Source: Treponema sp. UBA4692 (GTDB lineage: Bacteria; Spirochaetota; Spirochaetia; Treponematales; Treponemataceae). Taken from it: DNA of 20,332 nt. Below the pieces are notes generated by a model. The model had not been told where the DNA came from, made no database searches, and saw only the letters and a program-made list of their open reading frames with translations. Shown in pieces: positions 7,385-15,052 of this stretch (position 1 is the first letter of the stretch; the number at the start of each line of letters is the position of its first letter). The DNA lies in contig DHKO01000027.1 in assembly GCA_002404895.1 (NCBI GenBank), positions 1-20,332 of the forward strand, given 5' to 3'. The position numbers and the translations under genes were made by a program.

Positions 7385-8496
7385 GACGGACTGATTTGGA
7401 AAAAGCCCACAGTCTGCTTTTGCGGCGGAAATTCTCGCAGGCGATTTCTCTTCTTGAATCTGGGAAAAACCCGAAAATCTACAAGGAAAGTTTCTCTTAT
7501 TATATGACGGCAGGACTTGCGTGCCTTTATCTTGGCGACACAGGAAGCGCGAGCGCGTATTTTCAGTACGCAAGGCATATCAGAACCACAGACCCCACAC
7601 TTTTGAATGCGCAGGCGGTGCTTTTTTTGCGGCGAGGCGACACTGAGCGCGCAATCAACTATTATCTTGATGTTCTTGATTACGACCCTCACAACAAAAC
7701 TGCCTCCGCAGCGATGGAATTCTTAAAAGAGCACGGCTCGTATGAAGAAATCTGCAAAATCGTTGACAATGGAAAAATCGAGAAATTTTATCCTCCTCTC
7801 GGCGTGAATCCTGATTCTGTGAAAAGAGTCGCTTTCTCGGTTTTTGCTGGAGTGATTTTAGCTGTTGTTATTTTTAATGCCGGAAAATTCGGAGATATTT
7901 CCCGCAGGCTCAAGTTTTCAAATTCAAATGCAGATTTGAGCGAATTTTTTCTTTCAGCTGACGAGCAGAAAAATCCTCAGCAAAAAGATATGTCTGGCTC
8001 GGTTTACAGATATGTCTTGAATGACAAGCAGATTCTGAAATCGTATGAAAATGCGGTGAACTATTACGGCGACCACCGTGAAAATGCCGCCCAGGTTGAG
8101 ATAAACCGTCTTTTGAATTCAAACGCGAGCGAGGCAATCAAGCAGAACGCGAAAGTTGTAGAGTCGTATTTTCAGGAGCCGACTTTTGATTCTCTTCTCG
8201 ACAATTACGATTACGCTTCTGTCGCAAAAGATCCGGCGCTTTATATCGGCTGCTGGGTTTCATGGGGCGGACGGATTTCTAATGCGGTTACTGAAAGAAA
8301 CTCATTTCATTGTGTTATGCTTGTCGGCTACGAATCTATGGAAAGAATTGATGGTTTTGTGCCTTTGATTTTTGATGACGCGCCTTATCCTGCGATTGAC
8401 GGCGAGCGGCCTGTGAGGGTTCTTGCGAAAATTGAAAATCAGGACGGAAAGCTTGTTCTTCGCGGAAGGGCGGTTTATCAGCCGCTTATGAAATAA
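7381..8496 (+). CDS. TPR protein with one membrane segment and a C-terminal beta domain
   Basis: This is a 371-residue protein. Residues 1-130 contain TPR-like repeats without a signal peptide (for example LLRRKFSQAISLLESGKNP, and RRGDTERAINYYLDVLDYDP with the standard TPR pattern). A single hydrophobic helix spans about 148-167 (VKRVAFSVFAGVILAVVIF). Residues about 270-371 form a compact beta-rich domain containing DPALYIGCWVSWGGRISN and RPVRVLAKI, which looks like a small barrel, possibly OB- or SH3-like, but I cannot name the family. The likely topology is TPR in the cytoplasm and barrel outside. The ATG overlaps the preceding stop (ATGA), and the gene ends the rpe unit. It could link cytoplasmic partners to the two exported proteins encoded just upstream, which is inference from order and topology. 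Confidence 0.82.
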   Translation: MRRTDLEKAHSLLLRRKFSQAISLLESGKNPKIYKESFSYYMTAGLACLYLGDTGSASAYFQYARHIRTTDPTLLNAQAVLFLRRGDTERAINYYLDVLDYDPHNKTASAAMEFLKEHGSYEEICKIVDNGKIEKFYPPLGVNPDSVKRVAFSVFAGVILAVVIFNAGKFGDISRRLKFSNSNADLSEFFLSADEQKNPQQKDMSGSVYRYVLNDKQILKSYENAVNYYGDHRENAAQVEINRLLNSNASEAIKQNAKVVESYFQEPTFDSLLDNYDYASVAKDPALYIGCWVSWGGRISNAVTERNSFHCVMLVGYESMERIDGFVPLIFDDAPYPAIDGERPVRVLAKIENQDGKLVLRGRAVYQPLMK

Positions 8497-8725
8497 TGAA
8501 AAAAAAAGCGAAATTGAAAATTAAGAATTAAGAATCAAGGAATTTTTTATTTTTCTGAAATTTTAAAATCCTAAAAGCAAAAAATGGAGATTTTGGAGAA
8601 AAATGAAAAAGCATCGCAAAATTTTTTAGATTTTTTTGATAAAATTGAAAAAATCTTGCTGAATTTGAATATTTTCCGCCTATTTATATGGTGGTGAGGG
8701 AAAAATAAAATTTAAGGTGGACAAA
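8497..8725. other. AT-rich intergenic region before recA
   Basis: This 229-base gap separates the rpe unit from recA. It contains a tandem TTAAGAATTAAGAA near 8520 and many A and T runs but no GC-rich terminator hairpin. No convincing promoter pair stands out; TTGAAA (8645-8650) and TTGCTG (8656-8661) are candidate -35 elements without a good -10 at the right distance. A small imperfect hairpin, CCGCC/GGTGG (8676-8680 and 8690-8694), lies just before the recA ribosome-binding site. I see no LexA-type operator. An open frame of 37 codons (8584-8697) has no ribosome-binding site and is not called. Confidence 0.5.
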
Positions 8726-9940
8726 ATGGCAGAAAAAGTTCAATCGCCTGATATGGCGGAAAAACTGAAAGCTCTCGAGGCGGCTCGGCTTCAAATTGAA
8801 AAGCAGTTCGGCTCAGGTTCTTTGATGAAGCTCGGAGACCGTACTGATACGGCTTCAATCGACGTGATTCCATCCGGCTCGATTCTTCTTGATGAGGCTC
8901 TCGGAGTCGGCGGCTATCCGCGCGGAAGAATCATCGAGATGTACGGTCCTGAAAGCTCTGGAAAAACGACTCTCGCGCTTCATGCAATCGCTGAGGCCCA
9001 GAAACTCGGCGGAATTGCGGCGTTTGTTGACGCGGAGCACGCTCTCGATCCTGTTTATGCGAAAAATCTTGGCGTTGACATTGACAACCTTTATGTTTCG
9101 CAGCCTGACACAGGCGAGCAGGCTCTTGAAATCACGGAGCAGCTTGTCCGTTCCGGCGCGGTTGACATAATTGTTGTTGACTCGGTTGCGGCTCTTACTC
9201 CTCAGAAAGAAATCGAGGGAGACATGGGAGACTCAATGATGGGCTTGCAGGCGCGTCTTATGAGCCAGGCTCTGCGAAAACTCACTGCGATTGTCGGAAA
9301 GTCAAAGTGCATTATCGTGTTTATCAACCAGATTCGAATGAAAATTGGAATCATGTTTGGAAATCCTGAAACGACAACCGGCGGAAACGCTTTGAAATTT
9401 TATTCTTCAGTCCGCCTTGAAATTCGGAGAATCGAGTCGATTGACGGAAAAGGAGATGAGGATGCGGTCGGAAACCGTGTTCGCGTTAAAATCGTGAAAA
9501 ACAAGGTTGCGCCGCCATTTAGAAAAGTCGAGCTTGACATTTACTTTGGAAAAGGCGTTTCTGCAGTCGCATCGCTTTTGGATTCAGCTGTAAAGCACGG
9601 ATTTATCGACAAGCGAGGTGCTTGGTATACGCGTGGAGATGAAAAAGTCGGTCAGGGAAAGGATAACGCGATAAAATTCCTTACAGAAAATGCGGACTAT
9701 GCAAAGCAGCTTGAGTCTCAGATTCGAAGCGACCTTTTCCCTGGACAGATTTTAAGAACCCGTGAGGGCGTTGCTGTTTATCCTGAGCAGGAAAAAGCAG
9801 TTCTTGAAGCGAAAAAAGCAAAAGAAAAGGCTGAAAAAGAAGCGAAAAAAGCCGCTGAAAAAGAGGCGGCCGCGAAAGCTCCAAAACTTGACATCGGTGC
9901 TGAACCTGCTTCTCCTAACGCAAGCGACGCTCTTTTCTAG
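8726..9940 (+). CDS. recA: Recombinase RecA
   Basis: RecA forms ATP-dependent filaments on single-stranded DNA and drives homologous pairing and strand exchange in repair and recombination. The 404-residue protein carries all landmarks: Walker A GPESSGKTT (74-82), the catalytic glutamate in VDAEHAL (E104), Walker B VDIIVVDS (146-153), the NQIRMKIGIMFGNPETTTGG segment of loop L2 (201-220), and a normal C-terminal domain. The tail after about residue 350 is a Lys/Glu/Ala-rich stretch, longer and more basic than the acidic tail of E. coli RecA. AAGGTGG (8714-8720) with five bases of spacing selects the ATG at 8726; a GTG in frame at 8717 overlaps that site and is unlikely to be used. The gene heads the long plus-strand group, with folK 18 bases downstream. 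Confidence 0.98.
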   Translation: MAEKVQSPDMAEKLKALEAARLQIEKQFGSGSLMKLGDRTDTASIDVIPSGSILLDEALGVGGYPRGRIIEMYGPESSGKTTLALHAIAEAQKLGGIAAFVDAEHALDPVYAKNLGVDIDNLYVSQPDTGEQALEITEQLVRSGAVDIIVVDSVAALTPQKEIEGDMGDSMMGLQARLMSQALRKLTAIVGKSKCIIVFINQIRMKIGIMFGNPETTTGGNALKFYSSVRLEIRRIESIDGKGDEDAVGNRVRVKIVKNKVAPPFRKVELDIYFGKGVSAVASLLDSAVKHGFIDKRGAWYTRGDEKVGQGKDNAIKFLTENADYAKQLESQIRSDLFPGQILRTREGVAVYPEQEKAVLEAKKAKEKAEKEAKKAAEKEAAAKAPKLDIGAEPASPNASDALF

Positions 9941-9958
9941 AATTTTTATTTTAGAAAA

Positions 9959-10606
9959 ATGGTTTTCGCAGTTTTAGGGCTTGGCTCGAACAAAAGCTGG
10001 GGCGGACTTGAGCCGCTTGAGCTTTTGTCGCATGCTTGCTTCAGATTGGAAAAATTGTTTGTCTCTGATTTTCGCGTGTCTTCCGTTTACATTTCAAAAG
10101 CGATGTATCTGGAAGACCAGGCGGATTTTCACAATATGTGTGTTTCTGGATTTACAAATCTTTCAGCGGCGGAACTTTTGCGGAAAATTCATCAGATTGA
10201 GTCGTCTCTTGGAAGAGAACGCGAAAACGAGACAAGAAACGGACCTCGCTCGATTGACATTGACATTGAGCTTTACGGAACTGAAAAAATCGACTTCTGC
10301 GATTCAAAAGACAAAATGAAAAATCTTCAAATCCCGCATCCGAGGCTGCAAGAACGTGCTTTTGTTTTGCTTCCGCTCCTTGATGTTTTGCCGAAAGATT
10401 CCGATATTTTAAATGCGCTTCAGATTCGCGGCTGGCTTTCGGAAATCAGAAAGAAAGATGAGCATGACGGAAAAAGCGGGCGGGTTAAAAAGTTGCTTTG
10501 CCCAGCTGATTTTGAAGCGATGATAAAAAAAGCGGGAGAAAACGATGGAAGACTTGCTGGTTCAGACAGATTCGGCTCAGCAGACTTTTGTTCTGGAAAA
10601 ATCTGA
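9959..10606 (+). CDS. folK: 2-amino-4-hydroxy-6-hydroxymethyldihydropteridine pyrophosphokinase (HPPK)
   Basis: HPPK transfers pyrophosphate from ATP to hydroxymethyl-dihydropterin in folate synthesis. The opening VLGLGSNKS (5-13), FHNMCVSGFTNLSAAELL (57-74), LGRER (84-88), the signature GPRSIDIDIELYG (95-107, with Mg-binding D100 and D102), and IPHPRLQERAFVLLPLLDVLP (125-145) follow the family in order. At 215 residues it has a C-terminal extension of about 55 residues beyond the normal end near 160; this contains basic residues and no motif I know. Its last 62 bases overlap scpA in another frame. There is no clear ribosome-binding site, so translation may depend on recA just upstream. Other folate genes are not in the window, so whether the pathway is complete cannot be judged here. 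Confidence 0.92.
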   Translation: MVFAVLGLGSNKSWGGLEPLELLSHACFRLEKLFVSDFRVSSVYISKAMYLEDQADFHNMCVSGFTNLSAAELLRKIHQIESSLGRERENETRNGPRSIDIDIELYGTEKIDFCDSKDKMKNLQIPHPRLQERAFVLLPLLDVLPKDSDILNALQIRGWLSEIRKKDEHDGKSGRVKKLLCPADFEAMIKKAGENDGRLAGSDRFGSADFCSGKI

Positions 10607-11351
10607 GGAAACTGAAAAAAAAGAAAAACGCCGTTATTCGGCAGGCCAGTTTGAAGGTCCGCTTGATTTGCTTTGGACGCTTATCCGCGACAACAAAATC
10701 AATATTTACGATATTCCGATTGCAACGATTACGGAGCAGTTTTTGGAGTATCTTGATTATGCCGCGTCGTTTGAGCTTAGCGATTTGTCCGAATTCTACA
10801 GCATGGCTTCCCGCCTGATTTACATAAAGTCAAAAATGATGCTTCCTTCGGATGTAAAGGTTGATGATGACTTGGATTTTGACGATCCGCGGGAAGAGCT
10901 TGTTGACACTTTGATTGAATATCAGAAATTCAAGAAACTTTCGTCTCTTATCGAGGAAAAGCAGGACGAGAGCGAATGGACTTTTGAGCGAAAAAAAATT
11001 CAGAGAATTCTTCCGTTTGAAGAGGAAGATTTGTGGCAGAAAGTTGACACTTGGGATTTGCTTGAGCAGATGCAGAAAATGTTCAAGAATCTAGTCAGCC
11101 AGTATTCGGACGAGAAAATTCTTGATATGTACGAGGAAATTTCTGTCAATGAAAAGCTGACTTTGATGAACGAGCTTATTGAAGAAAAAGGCGAATGTAT
11201 GTTCACGGATTTGATTGTGCGGAAAGGGAATCTTCTTGACGTGATTTGCGCGTTTATGGCTTTGCTCGAGGCTGTGAAATTCAAGAGAGCCTGCATTTAT
11301 CAGAATCGTATGTTCGGAGACATAAAAATAACAGAATATACAGCCGCTTAA
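10545..11351 (+). CDS. scpA: Segregation and condensation protein A
   Basis: ScpA is the kleisin subunit that bridges the two SMC heads and, with ScpB, forms the bacterial condensin. The 268-residue protein starts with a short charged leader and then the family N-terminal signature FEGPLDLLWTLIRDNKINIYDIPI (about residues 37-60). Next comes a helical acidic middle (DLDFDDPREELVDTLIEYQKFK). The C-terminal winged helix ends in the typical VICAFMALLEAVKFKRACIYQ segment. GGGAG six bases before the ATG at 10545 supports this start although it lies 62 bases inside folK; a start beyond the folK stop would cut into the approach to the signature. scpB follows after 32 bases. The SMC protein itself is not in the window. 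Confidence 0.96.
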   Translation: MEDLLVQTDSAQQTFVLEKSEETEKKEKRRYSAGQFEGPLDLLWTLIRDNKINIYDIPIATITEQFLEYLDYAASFELSDLSEFYSMASRLIYIKSKMMLPSDVKVDDDLDFDDPREELVDTLIEYQKFKKLSSLIEEKQDESEWTFERKKIQRILPFEEEDLWQKVDTWDLLEQMQKMFKNLVSQYSDEKILDMYEEISVNEKLTLMNELIEEKGECMFTDLIVRKGNLLDVICAFMALLEAVKFKRACIYQNRMFGDIKITEYTAA

Positions 11352-11383
11352 TCTTAAAAATAGAAACGGGAAGTTTTATAAAA

Positions 11384-11929
11384 ATGGACGTGAATTTAGA
11401 GAAGGAAGCTGGACTTGTTGAAGCAGTTTTGTTTCTTGAAAGCCAGCCTTTAACATCAGCAGCCATTGCCGGAATAACGCAGCTTGCAGAAGATGTTGCT
11501 GAAAGCTGCATTGAGATTTTGAAGGAAAAATACACTGCGGAAAACTGCGGCGTTGAAATTTCTGTAATCACCGGCGGCTACATTCTGACCCCAAAAAAGG
11601 AATATTGGGACACGATAAAAGAACGCTACGGAAACAAGAACGAGGGAAAACTTTCAAAATCCGCGCTGGAAGTGCTTTCGATTATCGCCTACAAGCAGCC
11701 GATTACGCGCGCGGAAATCGAGAATCTCCGGGGCGTTTCGCCTGACAATATGCTTCGGATTTTGATTGACCGCCAGCTTGTCAAGGAAGTCGGAAGAAGA
11801 GATTCTCCTGGCCGACCGGTCGAATTTGGAACAACAAAAGAATTTTTGAAATTCTTCAGATTGAATTCTATCGCAGAATTGCCTAAACTTGATGAAAAAG
11901 AAGAGGAGAGATTTGTCCTTGCCCGCTAA
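11384..11929 (+). CDS. scpB: Segregation and condensation protein B
   Basis: ScpB is a dimeric winged-helix protein that binds ScpA in the SMC-ScpAB condensin and helps organise and segregate the chromosome. The 181-residue product matches the family throughout: EAVLFLESQPLT near the start, the long stretch SALEVLSIIAYKQPITRAEI and the following LRGVSPDNMLRILIDRQLVKEVGRRDSPGRP, and the closing FGTTKEFLKFF. The frame is open further upstream to 11246, but that part overlaps scpA and looks unrelated. The ATG at 11384 is where the family similarity begins and is preceded by GGGAAG at ten bases. The 3' end overlaps the start of the next gene, suggesting coupled translation. Confidence 0.96.
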   Translation: MDVNLEKEAGLVEAVLFLESQPLTSAAIAGITQLAEDVAESCIEILKEKYTAENCGVEISVITGGYILTPKKEYWDTIKERYGNKNEGKLSKSALEVLSIIAYKQPITRAEIENLRGVSPDNMLRILIDRQLVKEVGRRDSPGRPVEFGTTKEFLKFFRLNSIAELPKLDEKEEERFVLAR

Positions 11930-12653
11930 TAATTCAAATTCAGAAAATATTCGCCTCCAGGCTTTTTTGGCTCATTGCGGAGTCGCAAGCCGGAGAGCAT
12001 CGGAAAAAATCATTTTGGACGGACGCGTGAGCGTGAACGGAGATGTCGTCACAGAGCTTGGAACGAAAGTTTCTCCAAGCGACAAAGTTTTGGTTGACGG
12101 AAAAGAAATCCATCTTGAGGAGTCGAAACGCTATGTGCTTTTGAACAAGCCTCTTGGATATGTCTGCTCGCAGTCAGATGAAAAAGGCCGCCAGATTGCT
12201 GTTGATTTGCTGAAAAGCAAATATAAGGAGCGCCTTTACAATGTAGGCAGGCTCGATATGTTCAGCCACGGCGCGATTATTTTTACAAATGACGGAGATT
12301 TTGCCGCAAAACTTAGCCATCCGAGCGCGGAAATCGAAAAGGAATATCTGGTTGAGACAAGCTTTGCCCTTCCTCGTTATCTTGCAGAAGATTTCAGGCG
12401 CGGAATCAGAATCGACAACGTTTTTTACAAGGCGAAGGACGCGCAGGAGCTTAATTCCCACAAAATGAGAGTCGTTCTTATTGAAGGAAAAAACCGTGAA
12501 ATCAGGCGCGTTTTTGAAAGCCAGGAAGCGACAATCAAAAATCTGAAGCGCGTCAGAATCGGCTGCGTGGAGCTTGGAGACTTGAAGCCCGGAGAAAGCC
12601 GCAATTTGACAAACGCTGAAGTCAACGGACTTTTGAGACTTTGCAAAAACTAG
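11913..12653 (+). CDS. rluB: RsuA/RluB-family rRNA pseudouridine synthase
   Basis: This enzyme isomerises a specific uridine in ribosomal RNA. It has an N-terminal S4 RNA-binding domain (LQAFLAHCGVASRRASEKII ... GRVSVNG) and the family catalytic motif VGRLDMFSHG, with aspartate D115 if translation begins at 11913. TNDGDF, EIEKEYLV and the C-terminal EGKNREIRRVFE complete the match. The usual T-x-G-L after the catalytic aspartate reads S-H-G-A here, a mild divergence. The start is uncertain. The sequence GAGGAGAG (11903-11910) is a strong ribosome-binding site and favours a TTG at 11913 (or 11919), inside the end of scpB. An ATG at 11892 is in frame but has no ribosome-binding site. The position after scpA-scpB is typical of RluB (23S rRNA), but RsuA or RluE/F specificity cannot be excluded from sequence alone. 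Confidence 0.88.
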   Translation: MSLPANNSNSENIRLQAFLAHCGVASRRASEKIILDGRVSVNGDVVTELGTKVSPSDKVLVDGKEIHLEESKRYVLLNKPLGYVCSQSDEKGRQIAVDLLKSKYKERLYNVGRLDMFSHGAIIFTNDGDFAAKLSHPSAEIEKEYLVETSFALPRYLAEDFRRGIRIDNVFYKAKDAQELNSHKMRVVLIEGKNREIRRVFESQEATIKNLKRVRIGCVELGDLKPGESRNLTNAEVNGLLRLCKN

Positions 12654-12680
12654 AATGAAATCAGAAAAAGAAGGAAAAAT

Positions 12681-15041
12681 ATGATTATTGCAATGGACGG
12701 ACCTGCCGGAACAGGAAAATCGACAATCGCATCTTTGATTGCAAAGAAACTGAACATCACTTATTTGAACAGCGGAAGTTTTTACCGTGCGCTGACAATG
12801 GCTTTGAATGAAGCCGAAATCGATATTTCCGACACAGAAAATGTTCTTGATTTTTGTAAAAAGCAGTCTCTCGACTACAAAAATTCGCACCTTATTTTGA
12901 ACGGGAGAGATGTTGAGTCTCATCTTCACGATGATGCAGTCAGCGCGAAAGTTGCGCAGGTTTCTTCAATCGTTGAAATCCGGCATCTTGTGAACGACAG
13001 AATGAGGGAAATCACGAATCATCTTGACATAATTTGCGAGGGACGCGATATGACAACTGTCGTTTTCCCTAATGCGGACTATAAATTTTATCTTGACGCT
13101 TCTATTGATGTGCAGGCGCAGCGGCGTTTTGACCAAGGCGTTTCAAATATGACGCTTGAGGAAGTAAAAGCCGCAATCATAAAGCGCGATGAAATTGACA
13201 AGAACAAGAAAGAGGGCGCGCTGAAACGTGCTTCGGATGCTGTATATATTGACACTTCCAACTTGACGATAGAACAGGTTTGTGAGATAATGTTAAGCAA
13301 AATTCACAATAAAGGTAATAATATGGAACAGATGGAAGTGGAAAAGGAAGAGGCTCAGAACAAAAAGAGCGAAATCCAAACACAATTAATGGAAGAGTCA
13401 CTCAAAAGTCTTGGAACTGTTGAGGACGGTCAGCTTGTTGATGGCACAGTAGTTCAGGTTACAAATGATTATGTGTTCATCGATATTGGATATAAATCAG
13501 AAGGAAGAATTCCTGCAAGCGAGTTCAATGGAAAACTCCCTAAAGAAGGCGATGTTCTTACTGTAGTTGTTCTCCGCAAAGACGGAAGAAACGGACCTGA
13601 GATTTCATACACAAAAGCTCAGTCAAAGCAGCTTTGGAAAGATCTCCGCAAGGCATTTGAAGAAAAAACTCCTATCGACGGAACAATTCAGAAAGAAGTT
13701 AAAGGCGGATATGACGTTCTTCTCGGCGGCGATATTCACGCTTTTCTTCCTATTAGTCAGGCGGACAGCCAGAAAGTTGAAGTTCCTTCAAAACTTATCG
13801 GCTTGGAAGCAAAATTCTATATCGAAAGACTTTATTCAGACAACAAGGCTAATGTCGTTGTAAACCGCAGAAAATATCTTGAGGAAGTTATCAACGAAAA
13901 GAGAGAAAAATTCTTCGCTGAGACTCAGATTGGCGACACTGTGAAAGGTGTTGTGAAATCTTTCACAAGTTTCGGCGCGTTTATTGACTTGGGCGGATTT
14001 GACGGTCTTCTTCATATAAACGATATGTCTTGGGGACACGTTACACGTCCGAAAGATTTCGTTAAGAAAGGCCAGGAAATCGAGCTTAAAGTAATCCGTC
14101 TTGACCCTGCTGAAAAGAGAATCAATCTTTCTTTGAAGCACTTCAAGGAAGATCCGTGGGTTCATTTTGAGGATAAATATCATGTTGATGACATCGTTGA
14201 GGGAACTGTAACAAAGCTTACAGACTTCGGCGCATTCATCGAGCTTGAGGAAGGAATTGAAGGTCTTGCTCATATTTCTGAGTTCAGCTGGACAAAGAAA
14301 ATCAACAAGCCTTCTGATATGGTTAAAATCGGCGACAAAGTCAAGTGCATGATTTTGGGCTATGATATTCCTGCTGGCCGTGTTTCTCTCGGACTTAAGC
14401 AGTGCACGCCAAATCCTTGGGATTCAATCGGCGAGAAATATCCAGAGGGAACAAAAGTTCACGGAAAAGTTGTGAAACTTACAAATGCCGGCGCGTTTGT
14501 TCAGCTTGAGGAAGGAATCGACGGTTTCTTGCGCGCTGAAGATATTTCTTGGACAAAGAAAGTTAAGCACGCTGGAAGTGAGCTTTCTGTTGGTCAGGAA
14601 GTAGATGTTGTTGTTTTGAACACAGATTTGGAAAACCACAGAATCAATGTCGGAATCAAGCAGCTTACAGATAATCCATGGAAGAAGTTCGCTGAGGATT
14701 ACAAGCCAGGCTCGACACTTGAGGGTGAAATCACTTCAATTACTGATTTCGGCTTGTTTGTAAAAGCTCCGGACGGAATCGAAGGTCTTGTAAACAATTC
14801 TAACTTGACTGACGAACGTGATGTTCCTGCTGAGGAAGCAATCAAAAAGTTCAATGTTGGCGACAAGGTAAATGTTTACGTTGTTGATGTAAATGTTGAC
14901 AAAGAAAAAGTTGCATTCTCTATCAAGGAATACAAAAGAGCACAGGCTCGCAAAGAGATGAATCAGTATATGTCTTCTGCAAATGAAGATGATGGTGCTT
15001 ATACTCTTGGCGATATGCTCAAATCTCAGAAAAATAACTAG
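12681..15041 (+). CDS. cmk-rpsA: Fused cytidylate kinase / ribosomal protein S1
   Basis: A single 786-residue frame joins two normally separate proteins. Residues 1 to about 212 are cytidylate kinase, which phosphorylates CMP and dCMP: P-loop GPAGTGKST (7-15), LNSGSFYRALT, EGRDMTTVVFPNADYKFYLDAS, and RRFDQG before the lid region. Residues 215-786 are ribosomal protein S1, which binds mRNA on the 30S subunit. Six S1 repeats can be placed at about 248-312, 328-398, 417-487, 502-573, 588-660 and 677-748; the third to sixth carry the classic GAF/GLF beta motif (TSFGAFIDLGG, TDFGAFIELEE, TNAGAFVQLEE, TDFGLFVKAPD). AAGGA precedes the ATG by five bases. I recall the same fusion annotated in T. pallidum. 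Several kinase residues differ from consensus, and an internal start at 13323 could give free S1. Confidence 0.95.
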   Translation: MIIAMDGPAGTGKSTIASLIAKKLNITYLNSGSFYRALTMALNEAEIDISDTENVLDFCKKQSLDYKNSHLILNGRDVESHLHDDAVSAKVAQVSSIVEIRHLVNDRMREITNHLDIICEGRDMTTVVFPNADYKFYLDASIDVQAQRRFDQGVSNMTLEEVKAAIIKRDEIDKNKKEGALKRASDAVYIDTSNLTIEQVCEIMLSKIHNKGNNMEQMEVEKEEAQNKKSEIQTQLMEESLKSLGTVEDGQLVDGTVVQVTNDYVFIDIGYKSEGRIPASEFNGKLPKEGDVLTVVVLRKDGRNGPEISYTKAQSKQLWKDLRKAFEEKTPIDGTIQKEVKGGYDVLLGGDIHAFLPISQADSQKVEVPSKLIGLEAKFYIERLYSDNKANVVVNRRKYLEEVINEKREKFFAETQIGDTVKGVVKSFTSFGAFIDLGGFDGLLHINDMSWGHVTRPKDFVKKGQEIELKVIRLDPAEKRINLSLKHFKEDPWVHFEDKYHVDDIVEGTVTKLTDFGAFIELEEGIEGLAHISEFSWTKKINKPSDMVKIGDKVKCMILGYDIPAGRVSLGLKQCTPNPWDSIGEKYPEGTKVHGKVVKLTNAGAFVQLEEGIDGFLRAEDISWTKKVKHAGSELSVGQEVDVVVLNTDLENHRINVGIKQLTDNPWKKFAEDYKPGSTLEGEITSITDFGLFVKAPDGIEGLVNNSNLTDERDVPAEEAIKKFNVGDKVNVYVVDVNVDKEKVAFSIKEYKRAQARKEMNQYMSSANEDDGAYTLGDMLKSQKNN
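13311..13325 (+). promoter_or_regulatory. Internal ribosome-binding site and ATG at the start of the S1 half
   Basis: AAAGG (13311-13315) lies seven bases before an in-frame ATG at 13323-13325 (residue 215), exactly at the junction between the kinase and S1 halves. Starting here would yield a 572-residue S1, close to the about 557 residues of E. coli S1. The upstream bases are A-rich and likely unstructured, as expected of an efficient initiation site. Actual use is inferred. Confidence 0.5.
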
Positions 15042-15052
15042 TTTGTAGATTG

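Noticed and set aside
8661..8680. A GAA-TATT-TTC inverted repeat before recA as a possible LexA/SOS operator
   Set aside because: It is only three paired bases in AT-rich DNA and does not match any LexA box I know.
8584..8697. A 37-codon open frame upstream of recA, hydrophobic near its end
   Set aside because: There is no ribosome-binding site, its composition is that of AT-rich intergenic DNA, and its end overlaps the recA leader.
11246..11383. An N-terminal extension of scpB by 46 residues
   Set aside because: It overlaps the conserved C-terminus of scpA in another frame and shows no similarity to ScpB.
13443..13458. TGGCAC followed by TT at roughly sigma-54 promoter spacing
   Set aside because: The second element reads TTCA and lacks the required GC, and the site is inside the S1 coding region.
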